From NCBI GenBank assembly GCA_040954595.2, contig CM082578.2, forward strand, positions 11,222,001-11,286,000: a stretch of DNA of 64,000 bases, written 5' to 3'. A model generated the notes under the pieces. It saw nothing but the letters and a program-made list of their open reading frames with translations, ran no database searches and had not been told where the DNA came from. This DNA comes from Balanoglossus misakiensis. Lineage: Eukaryota; Hemichordata. Below, in pieces: positions 33,201 to 45,113 of this stretch (position 1 is the first letter of the stretch; the number at the start of each line of letters is the position of its first letter). The translations under genes and the position numbers were made by a program.

Positions 33201-36200
33201 GGCATTGGGAGAATGATTGTTTTGGCATTGAAGCCAAAACCAGGATAATGTCAAGGGAGGCAGACGCAATCTGGATCGATAGAAACAAAATACAGAATGA
33301 CAGTCAAATAAGAAAGAAAGGGTAACCAGGGGATTATTAAGTCGGTGGGTTCTAGTCAGTGTTTTGTCAAACTTAACACTCACTGACACTCCGGAATCCG
33401 ACAAGCAAGGAGTGATTGGTTTATGCACCCAAAACACCCTAAACAGATCCGAGAGTTTGCAAAGTTGCTCAATGATAATTGGGAAGGAGAGATGACTAAA
33501 TATGATCGGCATTCTCCGTGTCACCATGCATCAGTGTCAACATCAAAGACAACTCCTGGCATTCCTGTCAGTGCTATTGGAGAATTTTCCGGACCTGGCT
33601 CTGATTTCCTGTACAGGAAGGATGTATACACCCGGGCAATGGTGATTTTCAGTGGCAGTCATTACAGCCCTATTAACACCAGTTGTTCTCTTTATTTGAA
33701 AATTTAATTGACCTATAAAGACTTAAAGACCGCAGTGCATTCTAGTCAATCTGAGAAATCCCCAATCACAACCTGTTCCTCGTAAAAAAAATGGCCAAGA
33801 AGTGTTGGAATGATCTAAAAGCACGTTTTGAATTTTCACGCGTGATGTGGTACTATCTGATAACTCAATTACCTGTTGATGTGAATGTTATCTTTTTTAA
33901 TTGGACTCTGGTACGAGGGGCAGACTTATGTCTTCAGTGTCACATTGTTGCATTTTAGCATCAGTGTACAACGCAAATGGATGAGAAGGCATCTTCAGGA
34001 TAGACACTTGACAAGTGTCTGTGATTGCGGTCTTTCTTTCAAATTCCACACACTTTTTAATTTCCCTGATACACTTGTAAATCACGCAAAAAATTACAAA
34101 TATATTCATCACCAGTGACTGTGAAGAGATTTGGAACAACTGACCCTAAAGTGTACTTGAAAATGCAGAGTTTATGAATATGTACGAGTGTGTTGATCCC
34201 AACTCTTTTGGTTGTTGAGTTTACGTGCCATGTGACATTAGATGGTGACATGTCGAGCATTGGAACCTCCAGATGTATTGGAAGGAGTTCCCTATCTGCA
34301 GTGCAGACTCCCAGGACTTGACCACTAATTACAACCCAAATCCAATTAGTCCTGTTTGTGTAATTTATTCTGGTATAAATTACAATTAACAACAGAGAAT
34401 GTTGACTAATTGAGGTTCTTCTCCTCCCCTCATTTAGTAAGTCATGGCTGTTTGTTTGACTCTGTCCCAATGTTGTCTGTGTCAACATCATTCTTGGCAG
34501 GGAACATTCCAAGCATAATACCATATTAACCCTTTTGATAACCCTTGAGCTTGAGGGATAAAAATAACCAAGTCATTGTGATTTCACGAGTGGTCTGAAC
34601 TTGGATTGTCCTTCACGGTTCGTTTGAAAACCCTACGGTGGCCAAATTTTTGTGAAGGAATCCAGCCAGACTTCGGTTCAGATGATTGCGCTTGCAGATT
34701 CCAATGCTATGATTACGCATGTTAATCTGTTGGTATTTTGTCCGCTTGACCGTGACATTGATCTTTGGAGTGCCGTCAATATTTATGACACTGAATCATA
34801 TTTGAAATTCGCACGTTGCAATTCTGTGTGATATGCCCGTCACGCTGCACTGGACCTTGAGATGTGAGTGAGCCACTTGACATTGGAAGACATGCAGTGC
34901 CACAGCACATGCAGCTGTAACATGTGACTTGAATAAAGCCAACAAACACATATCCATTTCTTCAAATATCTGAGATTTACGTATGTATCTGCAGACTCAA
35001 GTGGGGGAAAATCTAACTGTGTCTACATGCATGGACTATATTAAAAGCTGACGACTGTGGCATCACTGAATATGGCATTTCCCACTTCATAAAAATACCT
35101 CAAAAAATTATTTTTAATATATTGTACAGCGTTGCAAGGACATTTCAAACTGGATAGAGTCTATAGTCACTTTACAGCCATAGGCACTGCAATTTTGCTG
35201 TCATTTCAGATAGTTTCAAATAATAAGTTGCTTGCTTCACTAACATAAGTCCAATTTGTCTGATCTATTATACATAGTCCACCAAAGATAGGACACTTGA
35301 CCAACAGTGTACTGTAACCAGACCAGGCATATCTATGTTGACCAGCGGTCTGGCCGTGGAGCTGTTAATGACCCTGCTGCAACATCCCGATGGGTAAGTT
35401 TTAAAGTTCCTCAATCATCCTCTTCTATGTACACTCACCTCCCAATTGTATTACTGACGCTTATAAATGAATTTACCCACTAAAAATCACCTGGAGTATA
35501 AAGTACATCGTTGTAGGGTAATTTGACAAGAATTAGTTTCTATCACATGTATCATTGACTATTTATTACGGCCGGCCTCCCCTTCCCCTTGGAGCATTTT
35601 GAAATGCGATGTGTTATTTGTTGAATACTGAAGGCAATTCCAGACTATGCAGAGCCATTTTGACAGCACATAAACTCCTAAGGTACTGCGATGCCATCAC
35701 ATATATCACTCTAGTGTGACGCAATTCAACGAGTAAGCATCGACAATTAAAGGGCAAAAATATTAGTTTGCTTCACACGTCACACATCGTAGCAGCCCCT
35801 GAATCTGGAAAACTTCCGATTTTAAGAGAGGATTTTTAGGTTGGGTACTTGTTTGTATTTTCGATCAATATTTCATTTAGATTTGTTGCAAATTGTGACA
35901 AAACCTTGCAAATTGTGACAAAAGCATCGGTTGAATTTTGTCGGGAGCCTCGATCCTCCTCCTTGACCCCTTGACCGTTAAATGGATCATTATTCTGCAA
36001 GTAAATCTCGGGGCATGATATTGATATTGGCCTATACAGCTGTCAGAGTTCCCAGTTAATGTTACAACGGCTTATAGGTATAAACATCTGCATAACGTGT
36101 AAATTTATTCCCGCCCCGGAAACTGTCTCCTCCAGGATTTAGTGGCATTTGCAACTTTAATACCTGTGAATTAATGACACCAGTGTTGTATAACAATCGG

Positions 36201-37696
36201 CCGAGTAACCAGAGATGTAAAAATACATTTGAACTCATCAACGCTATATTAACAAAGTCTCTAATGGTAAACACAGCGGGGAGTTGCAGTCTAAATATTT
36301 GGCGCATTACGGACGGTGTACCGTTTCCAGATCAGAACACGGCAGATGTCTAAAGTTGTCGACTTTTATGTTGAGGCTGCCCCGTTTTTAGAACTTGCAT
36401 GTGGTTGTCAACCGTGTGCGTGGGTGGTTGCCTAAATTGGAAGCTTAGCCATCATGGTCAAGGTTGGAGGGGGGGGGGTGGCTGAGGAGGGGGAGAGGAG
36501 AGAGGTGTATATCGCAGAAAGACTGTGAGGCATTAGCAGACCTCTGTTTAGTTGGCACTGTTTTCAGATAGACGTCATATAGTTATTTCTATTGGGAGAT
36601 TTATCGATCCAACTTTTCAAGATGGTCACCGAAATTTACGAGAACTGATGTCCAGCAATAAAAACAGGACACATTTTATGCAACAGCCAAATATAAGATT
36701 ACACACCTCAAAAGTAACAATTGTCACATGTCAAACATATGACAAAGCCATTCAGGTCCAGAGGAAACTGCTTAGCTGATTAATTTCCCAGCCTGCACCA
36801 GGTCAGCAGAGATCATTCATGAAAGTGCCATGTTATGGGTTTTGTTGTGACCAACCAGAGAAATACCAATCTGATTCAAATCAGATGTACCAGTAGAGTT
36901 GGTTCGATCTTTACAATTTGAATGAGAGAATGCTAATTTTTCTGTGTTTCTGTCTGTCTCTCTGTCTGTCTGCCTACTTCTCTGTCTGTCTATCTCTGTC
37001 TCTCTCATGCTGTTTATTCCTCTATCTCTTCCTTCCTTCTTTCCTTCTCCCCAACCCTGCTCTCGTTTGTAGGGGATATGCACCAGCTGATACCAGCGCC
37101 AAGGATGATCATCTGAGCTGTGAGTTTGTCTCACCACTGGGACTGGTACCCCATCAGGTGAGTGCACATGTCTCTTACCTTCTGTCAATAACCACCAATC
37201 AAATATGGTGGACAACACAAAGAGCCTTTTTCCTTTAAAAAGCAAACAAGTGTAGCATATTATAAAACGCGCTGTTTTTGAACACTTTCAGATACGTGGG
37301 TTCCTGTCACGTTTCAATCTGGTGCTGCCAGCCAGCTTAGCATTCCATCGATGTACAGCATGTAGCGAGCATGTCCTACAAGCTTACGAGGAAAGAGGCT
37401 TTGAATTCCTTCTGGATGCTTTCAACAACCCGACTTACTTAGAGGACTTAACCGGCTTGACCGAGTTGCAGAAGGAAACACAAGATGCCGAGGTACGTGT
37501 GTGTGCCCCGCCCTCTAAACTTCTTAATGTTTTTATAATGGCTTTGGAACTCAGGAGAGGTGGAATTTTACCTGGCATTTTAGAACTTTACATTTCTGCG
37601 ATGTGAGAATATATAGTACATTTTTTAATTTTCTTTTTTTTCTGTCTGTAGATCTGGGATTTCAGTGATGATGAGAGCGTTCACTCCATGGATTGA
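27284..37696 (+). CDS. ATG7: Autophagy E1-like activating enzyme ATG7
   Basis: Cytosolic E1-like enzyme that adenylates ATG12 and ATG8/LC3 proteins and passes them to ATG10 and ATG3. Eighteen exons: 27284-27437, 27648-27702, 28009-28126, 28273-28350, 28708-28824, 29008-29145, 29275-29363, 29506-29627, 29741-29831, 30094-30238, 30471-30629, 30832-30889, 31199-31335, 32262-32480, 35278-35393, 37073-37157, 37292-37492, 37652-37696. All phases close, giving 708 residues (human 703). Landmarks: N-terminal [17 protein letters not shown]-binding [11 protein letters not shown] near 356; [26 protein letters not shown]; zinc-binding [12 protein letters not shown]; catalytic Cys571 in [11 protein letters not shown]; second zinc pair CTAC; C-terminal WDFSDDES. 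A linker of about 25 residues rich in Pro and Ser in exon 14 is longer than in vertebrates. Gene is intact. Confidence 0.97.
28149..28200. repeat. (GAAT)n microsatellite in ATG7 intron 3
   Basis: About twelve uninterrupted GAAT/ATGA units. Confidence 0.95.
32481..35277 (+). other. ATG7 intron 14 with purine-rich tract
   Basis: The largest ATG7 intron (2.8 kb). From about 32640 to 33310 the plus strand is strongly purine-biased, with recurring GGAAT and TCCAGGAA-like words. This creates a 193-codon open frame on the minus strand (32946-33527) that resembles no protein I know. No transposon ends seen. Confidence 0.5.
36935..37065. repeat. CT-rich (CTGT/CTCT/CTTC) low-complexity tract in ATG7 intron 15
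   Basis: Pyrimidine tract of CTGTCTGTCTCT and CCTTCCTTC units running into the acceptor of exon 16 at 37072. Confidence 0.85.
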
Positions 37697-37774
37697 CTGG
37701 CCAGCACGTGAATATTATCGAACGCAGGGACAGTTCAAAATGCGCAATTTAACTGGACAATACAGCTCGATCTC

Positions 37775-37780
37775 AATAAA
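37775..37780 (+). terminator. Polyadenylation signal AATAAA of ATG7
   Basis: AATAAA lies 79 bases after the ATG7 stop codon. Confidence 0.6.
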
Positions 37781-40700
37781 AAGTAGATAGGAGATAATTC
37801 AGGACATATACCAAATTTGATATAGTAGACATAAAGTTATATTATAGTATCAGAGGGACAGTTTTCGTTAATTTATGGATGTCACAACGATGCTGTCAAA
37901 CAGCATTTCCAAAAAAGTAGACAAAGCTATTTTTATATCTAGTTTCGCTCTGTATAATATTTGTGCCATCTGAAACAAAGTCCAGATTCCGCGTACTCAA
38001 TTTCAGCTGTGTCATTATTATACTTTTAAAAATAGAAAAAAATGACTTCTTGATAGCACTGTAGGGAGAGGGTTTCGTTTCAATATCGGCTTTTGGGCGC
38101 GCAACGATGGAATATCAGACCATGCGCACGACATAAATACTGGGGAAACTATCGAAAGCTTGCTGGATACTGTTTCTGTGATTGAAAATCGTTAAATTTC
38201 TCTTCAGGAAGTGCACGCTTTCGTAAAGAGTGTTATGTATAATTTAGTCGGTTGATCGAATGATTTTTGGAGAGGATACTTTTCACTGAACACGACTCAT
38301 CAGTTTCCTTGGGTTCCGATTACTTTTTTCCTCCTAAAAATGATCGTGCGGGAAGATCCGGAATGAAATCAAAGCCTCGCTCGCCAAAAAAATCTCCCGT
38401 TTACAGCGCAATCAAGAGAAGAAAACAATTAACACCAAACAGCTAGATCCATTTTTTTCTCAGGGTGTTCAACTTTCTAGCCTGGAGCAAAACGAGTATC
38501 CCGTAACAAACTAGCCTGGCCTAGTGTTTCTTTAGATAGAAGATAGTCGCGTCTCTGTGAGAATTGTATTGAGTTTTAAATGACATGTACAGGGGAGGGA
38601 TTTACCTGCACCCCTAATATTTCTCATTATTTCTCTTGAAATACATACTTTTCACCAAAGATTTGATAGAAAATTGTGTGTACGTGCTTCTTTGTTTATA
38701 TACAAAACACAGTCTACAGAAGGTACATGATGTACTTTAAAGTAAAATCGTTCATCAGGGATGTCTATATCCGTGAAATGCAAGTTATATTTTTAGCGGC
38801 TGCACTTTTATGGCACTGTCAGGACAGGAAGCTGTAAAAAATTAAACTGTTTGTATAATCAGTAAAAGATTTTTTTCTGCTCTAATATGTCAGTATTCCA
38901 CCTGCAGGAATGTTTATATATTGCCTGGGTTATTGGAAAGTTTGGCCCCGATCACACAAAGTGGGACAAGTGGGACATACTCCGTCTTGACCTTAAGAAA
39001 TGTGACCCACTTTTTTGTCTCTGACCCACATAAAAGCACAGTGAGTTTGTGGACACCAGGGTACATTTTTCCAAAAGAAAAATGCTGATGTCTGAAATAA
39101 CGCCAGCGCTATCAACTGCAAATTTAGGTCAAGGATAATGTTAAAAGCAAAAGAACACTATGCAGATACACATGTGCTCTGATATCAGACACTTAGCAAG
39201 AGAACCGCAGACAAAATGGCAGTTTCACCAGATAAGACATGACGGGGGCACTGTCTGTCTGTCGATTGATCGGCTGCACATGCATGTGCCTGTCATAGCT
39301 GATACTTGAACCCTGTCTTAACAGTTGTGATTCTGTGTATATATACCTTCTGTCGTATTTCACCTAGAATAGCATGGCTGTATCAGATCTGCCCCTGGCC
39401 AAAAAATAAAAACATTTCTCGAGCAAATTCTCTCCCAGTTTCGAAACAAATTTGATAGTCGTGTCGTGCACACAATCTCAAGTGAACCTGAAAAGAAAAG
39501 ATGGAATACGTGGAGAATTTTGCGCTATTTTTTTGGCGGGAAAGGCTGGCGACAACTCAGCTGGGATAGTAATAAGCCGGAATGCCAACATTTTTCACGC
39601 ATGTTTTACAATGTAATTACCACATTGCGAGCATTCTATAAGAAACATTTCCCTGGGATACACAATTTGAAGTATTCAAGTTTCAAGTTGGCCCATTCTG
39701 AGAACCAGTTAACAATTTACTAAATTCTGTCCACTTTTGACAGCAGTGTAGTTATATGTGCTGGGAGCAATTACTTTGTGCACCAACCTGCAGTGCAGCA
39801 ATATAATGTAGTTATAAAACAAAGCTAATAAAATATGATTGCTTTATCTTCAAGAAACATTCGTGTCATTGTGCTTTACTTTGTACGACAATGTGAACTG
39901 TTGAATACTTTATGAGAGGGTACACAATATATAGCCACTTATGGCATGAGAACCATGGCCGTTCACAGACATTAATGCCCTGCCCGAGTTCATTCCAGTT
40001 GTCACTGACAATGACATAGTCGAGATAACACAAATATTTCAAGAAATATTTGTGTCATTACCACTTGTGCTAAAAAAATGTAGAGCAGTGTGAACTCGTG
40101 CACATGTATACTGTTCTTGTATTAAAATTATGGCCACATGTGGACATGCACATACATGCATGCCAGTCATGACAGATCCCTGCAAGCTGCAGTGTGCAAA
40201 CGTATTCTATGATAGAATGCCACGGGTTACAACTTCAGCAATCATCAACATCATCTTCAGCGGTATTCTGCATCAGCCATGCGGTTTCTTGCTGGTAGAG
40301 TCTTCTAATTTTACATCTTCCGCCCAAAATGGTGATAACATGTGAAATCATGTTTAGTACTGAAGTTGGACATACTATAACGCCAAACGGACACTTACTA
40401 TTCCTGCGATACTGATAACTGGCAAATGCTTTTCACTTCGACATGATTCATAAAAGATTTAAGAGTTTGGGATGGGCGTCTTTGGTTCAAATATTAACCT
40501 CTGTCAAATGCCTTTCTCTGTCGTGTAATTCATAAAAGACTCACAGTTGGCATTGGCATACTTGTGTAGTTCATTTAGTCCCCTCAGTCACATTTATTTT
40601 TAACACGTGTGTGTGTTTTGGGATGCTTTGCACCAGGGCCTCTGTGCTTTCACATAAATGTCACATTAAGTTAATACCATCACTGGTCCTATCAGATGCA

Positions 40701-43700
40701 GACAATTATACTATAGCTATCAAGTGGAAAATTTCGGTGTGTTTATTAAAGGTATACGGTCACCTGTGTAAATTTAACCTAAATTTAATTTAATTTAATT
40801 GTTACCATGGAAAATTCAAACACAACCAATCACAGATTTCCAGAGGGTGGCACACATAAAAAAATGCAGCACCATATGGTCATTTGAACACTTAGACACA
40901 CACTTTTGATAATATATAGGCATGCATGTATATAAATTAGAGGTAACTGTATGTCTTTAAGAAGGAATTCAAAATATGTTTGTTTAAATAGTTCACCTGT
41001 CTATGGTTAACATTGTTCAAGATTGTCTTCAGCATCCAAAAGCAAGTTCTTAAAATAACAAATTAGACAGGAGAAATTTCCTAGAGTGTAAACACAAATA
41101 CATTTTATTGCATATCCAGTGTTGTGCCAACACTAAGGCAAAGACTGGAAAATATAAAGAATATATCGACAGAAAAAGTAAACATTCAAACAATTTGTTG
41201 CTCTTTGTATTTTTCACTCTCTCTCTCTTGCTTGCTCCCTCGCTCACTCTCTTTCATGCACGTCATTTGACAACTTTCTGAAGTAACGAAAGAAAATGTG
41301 AACCTTCCCCACATGGACAGACTGACCAAGTGCTGAGAACACACTGAATTTCATCGGATCTTAAACCATCACTCAAGACGCACCAACAGATGGACATGCC
41401 CAACTGGATGCGACATTCTCCACGTCTGAAAATTTGGCACGACATATTAGATGTCTGAACACTTCCTAAAGAGTTCAGTTTCTCCAGGCCAATGGCAGTA
41501 AAAGGGCTTATTTTCACTCCAAATCGTCAGCCGTGTATACATACATTGTTCAGTCTCCAACATGCGGGAACGGCCCATAACAAAGGCTTGTTGCCATGGT
41601 AACCAGTACTGATTGCATCTTTAATAACCAACACCAAGAATCTCTTAATATTATTTTATATATTTACAACGAATGTGATAATTAGTGTGTTTTTTTAATA
41701 TATATATAATATGTATACATATATTATATATTTTTTTCTTTTTCCCCTTGAATGATAAGCTGTCGGAGAGTTCACCCAGTTGTGGAAAAAAAAGATTTTC
41801 CACCTTTATATGATGAATATATAGGGATGAAAGAGTTTTCAAATCATGACTATTAAAACACTGTCAACACCATTTTCGGGGAGAATACACCCAGCAGACT
41901 GTAACCCTTGTGAAAATTTCCTCACCCTCCTTACACCAAACGTGCATTTTACTTTATATCCCCATGCAGTAGCACATATACTTTGTGATCAATTTTATAG
42001 TTTCAGCCGAACAAGAAACTGTGCTTGCTACAGAAATTCAAACACAAAATAAAGTGTTACCTTACTTCAAAGACAAAAAGCGTATAAGCAAACTTCGTCA
42101 ATTTTTTTGAATAATTATGTGTTTTTCTTTCAAGACTGATGTCATTTGGTGAAGTATGATCACCACCAACTCGGTGATTCTTCAAATACAAAAAAAGGTG
42201 AAATTACAGCTCCACATCTAAACAGCTCGTCAATAACACACAACTTTCAAACTTCCTGGGTTACATACGACAGGACAAAGATAATGATATAAAATGCTAT
42301 ATCTCTCTTGCAAAAAAACACAATGAACAAAATTATTTACAGATAGACCAACTCTGCCTCGTTGCTATGGTGATAGAACCTTGCCCAGGTGAAAACTGAA
42401 GTCAAAAAATGGTGAAGTGTCTGGAATTTGTCTTCCAGGTGAGCTACAGCAAAGAATCATAAGATTTGGTAAATATTTTTGGGGATAAATTTTTGTGATG
42501 AAATGTGACCTTATGAACAACTTTCTTTAAAGATGATAGTTTCTGACACAATGATAACAGGACCTGCTTATATCATTGAATAAAATTTAAAAGATAAATA
42601 TTAAAGTCAGTGGTGAGAGCCCCAATTTTAAATCAATCAACAGGATGACGGTTCTTATACACGCTGCATTATCAATGTTGTTTGTTTGTTTGCTTGATTG
42701 TTAAGTTTTTCCTCAGAACTTTGACAAAAGCGTAGAGATGACTGACTTAAACTGTGATTTGATCCGAAGGGATTTTCTATCATAACAATTACAGAGCTAT
42801 CACAGTAAATCAGTTTTCACTGCAACTAAAACTGAGTCTAATTTGTAGCTCACTGATCAGATTGTGATATGATACTCACATTTGGATTATCTAAAAGATA
42901 GACTGTGTGGGGCTTTTGCAGGGGGGGGGGAGTGACTGACAGGCCATTTAAGAAACACTTGCTCATCTGTTCAGCAACAGATGGGCTTAAAATGTGCCAC
43001 TTCTTGAGCCTGCCTCTGGATCAAACCACAAAATGCCTAAAAACACACTTGAAGCAGCAGCTTCCTGTTGCCACGGGGACAATCACCACAGAGATTTGAA
43101 ATGAGGAAGAGAAAATATCGCAATGATTGTACATTTCAGAGAGTAATATTTCAGCGGTGTGAAGTTGTAGAAGTTGTACAGTATAAAAAAAAGTAAAAGT
43201 TACTCAAAAGAGAGCAATATGCAAAGAAAGAAAGTATACATTGTAAATTTAAGTTCATGCAAAAACAATATAAATATGCTATCTTTCAACAATATTTGCT
43301 GTTACCAAAATACCAGTTCCTGGCATTTATAGTACAGAATTTTTAAGTCCATGCATGTCCTTCTTTCTCTAAACCAAAGACATTGAATGCAGTGGTGCAG
43401 AGTACAGTGAAAAGCAGGTGCCAATATTTACAAAGTTCACTCAGCTGAAGACAAAAAATGGGATTTTTGTAGCAAACAGCCATGCAGTCTCTCTGAGTCT
43501 CGGAAGTTTTGATGGTGACCATGTAATGGGGGGCGAAACAATATTTATTTGTTAGTATGACTACCGGTATCTCAAACACAATGTTTAAAAGTTTACCAAC
43601 TTTGTAATAGACAGCATCAGGAGAGTTAACCCCCATGGACATTGACCATGATACATGTACATAATGGGCCCACCAGGTTAGGGTAATGGTCTGGTTTGAT

Positions 43701-45113
43701 AAACATCCTCAGGGTAACCGTTCCAGAAGTAGTAATACTCTGATTTCTTGCTTATCACTCAAACTGTCTGCTGATCAGCAAGTAGAGTCTCCAGAAGGAA
43801 CACTACTGTCTCTGAAGAAATCTTCTGGAATTTGTGAAAGTGAAATGATAACAAGGCTGGTAAACATTCAAAACATGCTTCTGTCAGGTATTACATGAGG
43901 TATCACAAATCAGCCAATTATGGCTTTGTCACTTAGTATTTTATACCCCTTACATGATCCAAACTCATCGCAACACAACACATTACGTATCTATAACCAC
44001 TTTCAATGATGGGGGAGGGGGAGGGGGCACAGCTAGATGCCACAAATATCCCCCCTCCCCACCTTGTGTCACTTTTCTTCAAGACTGTCTGCATACTCAC
44101 AATCTCTGCCACTTTCTAGCTAAGAAAAAAAAGTACCTCAGTGCTGGTTGCCAACACAAGCCAGGTATTATTAATGGCTGGCTTTTTTTTTGAAAAAAAA
44201 AGGTAAGAAATGAAAATATTTCTAAATATACATACCAGCATTTCAGTAAAGTATCTAAGTACTATAATTCTGTGTCTTCCTTTTTGCGATAATACAGCTC
44301 GTAAAAATATGTTAAGCCACACAACTAGACTCTTAATAAAACCTTTGTTTTTTTAAAAATATAACAACATGAGTCTGTTTTATAAGAAAAACCTCGTGTT
44401 TCAGCGACACATTCTGCCCGTTATAATAAACCGGCGTCACCTTGACAACCACCTTTCCTAGCATCCGTTCACTCGCAACATCTTGTAATATTATAAGACC
44501 ACATAAAGGAGAGGGGGGAGGCCGCAAAATGGCGAACGACAACAGTCAATGCTGTAAAACTGGATCCTGACAAATAAAAAATCCTTCAACAGAACTCTTG
44601 AAATGTTTGATAAAAAGACCATCGATCTTAAATCTCGAAAATGTGTTGTAAACATTTAAATATTTATGCCATCTGTAATGTTGACCACTTCAGAGATGAT
44701 TTTCACCCCAGATTTTACAAGAAAACGAAGAGTGACTTGAGCTGAGCTTGGCTGTGCGCACATTGCATTGTTGTTGTTTTTATATGACTTCCAATTGATT
44801 GCCATCAACACCTGCCTATTTCACAATTAAGTTTTCTAGCGTAAACAAAGAAAGGAAAAAAAAACACGACTGTACTTTCTGTGAAGCATTGGGAACAGTC
44901 CAATATATACCTGATGCGGAAATAGCATAGTCCAACCAAAAAAACGTAGAAGCATACAAAGTCATGTAAATCTGTTGCCACAGCAACCACAAACTAAAAC
45001 ACCGTTTCTAGGAATTTAGCTGAACAAGCCCTGTACTCAAAAAACCTGAGGCAAAACCATCTCAAAGTGGTCAAGATTGAAAATAAAACTCTCTATAAAA
45101 TAAAACAGGTGTT
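37781..45113. other. Convergent region between ATG7 and VGLL4
   Basis: 7.3 kb, AT-rich. No coding exon, RNA gene or transposon end recognised. Part should be the 3' untranslated region of VGLL4; a minus-strand AATAAA (TTTATT) near 41103-41108 is one possible end but is unproven. Contains a G-run near 42921, a near-palindromic TA-rich stretch at 41697-41741 and a purine tract near 44008-44030. Confidence 0.4.
41697..41741. repeat. AT-rich near-palindrome around GTATAC
   Basis: TA repeats on both sides of GTATAC could form a hairpin or cruciform with arms of about 20 bp (one-base offset). Probably a simple (TA)n repeat. Confidence 0.5.

Noticed and set aside
32946-33527. 193-codon open frame on the minus strand
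   Set aside because: Produced by purine/pyrimidine strand bias in an ATG7 intron; no domain-like sequence or splice context.
39466-39723. 85-codon open frame downstream of ATG7
   Set aside because: No homology seen and no start or polyadenylation context that supports a gene.
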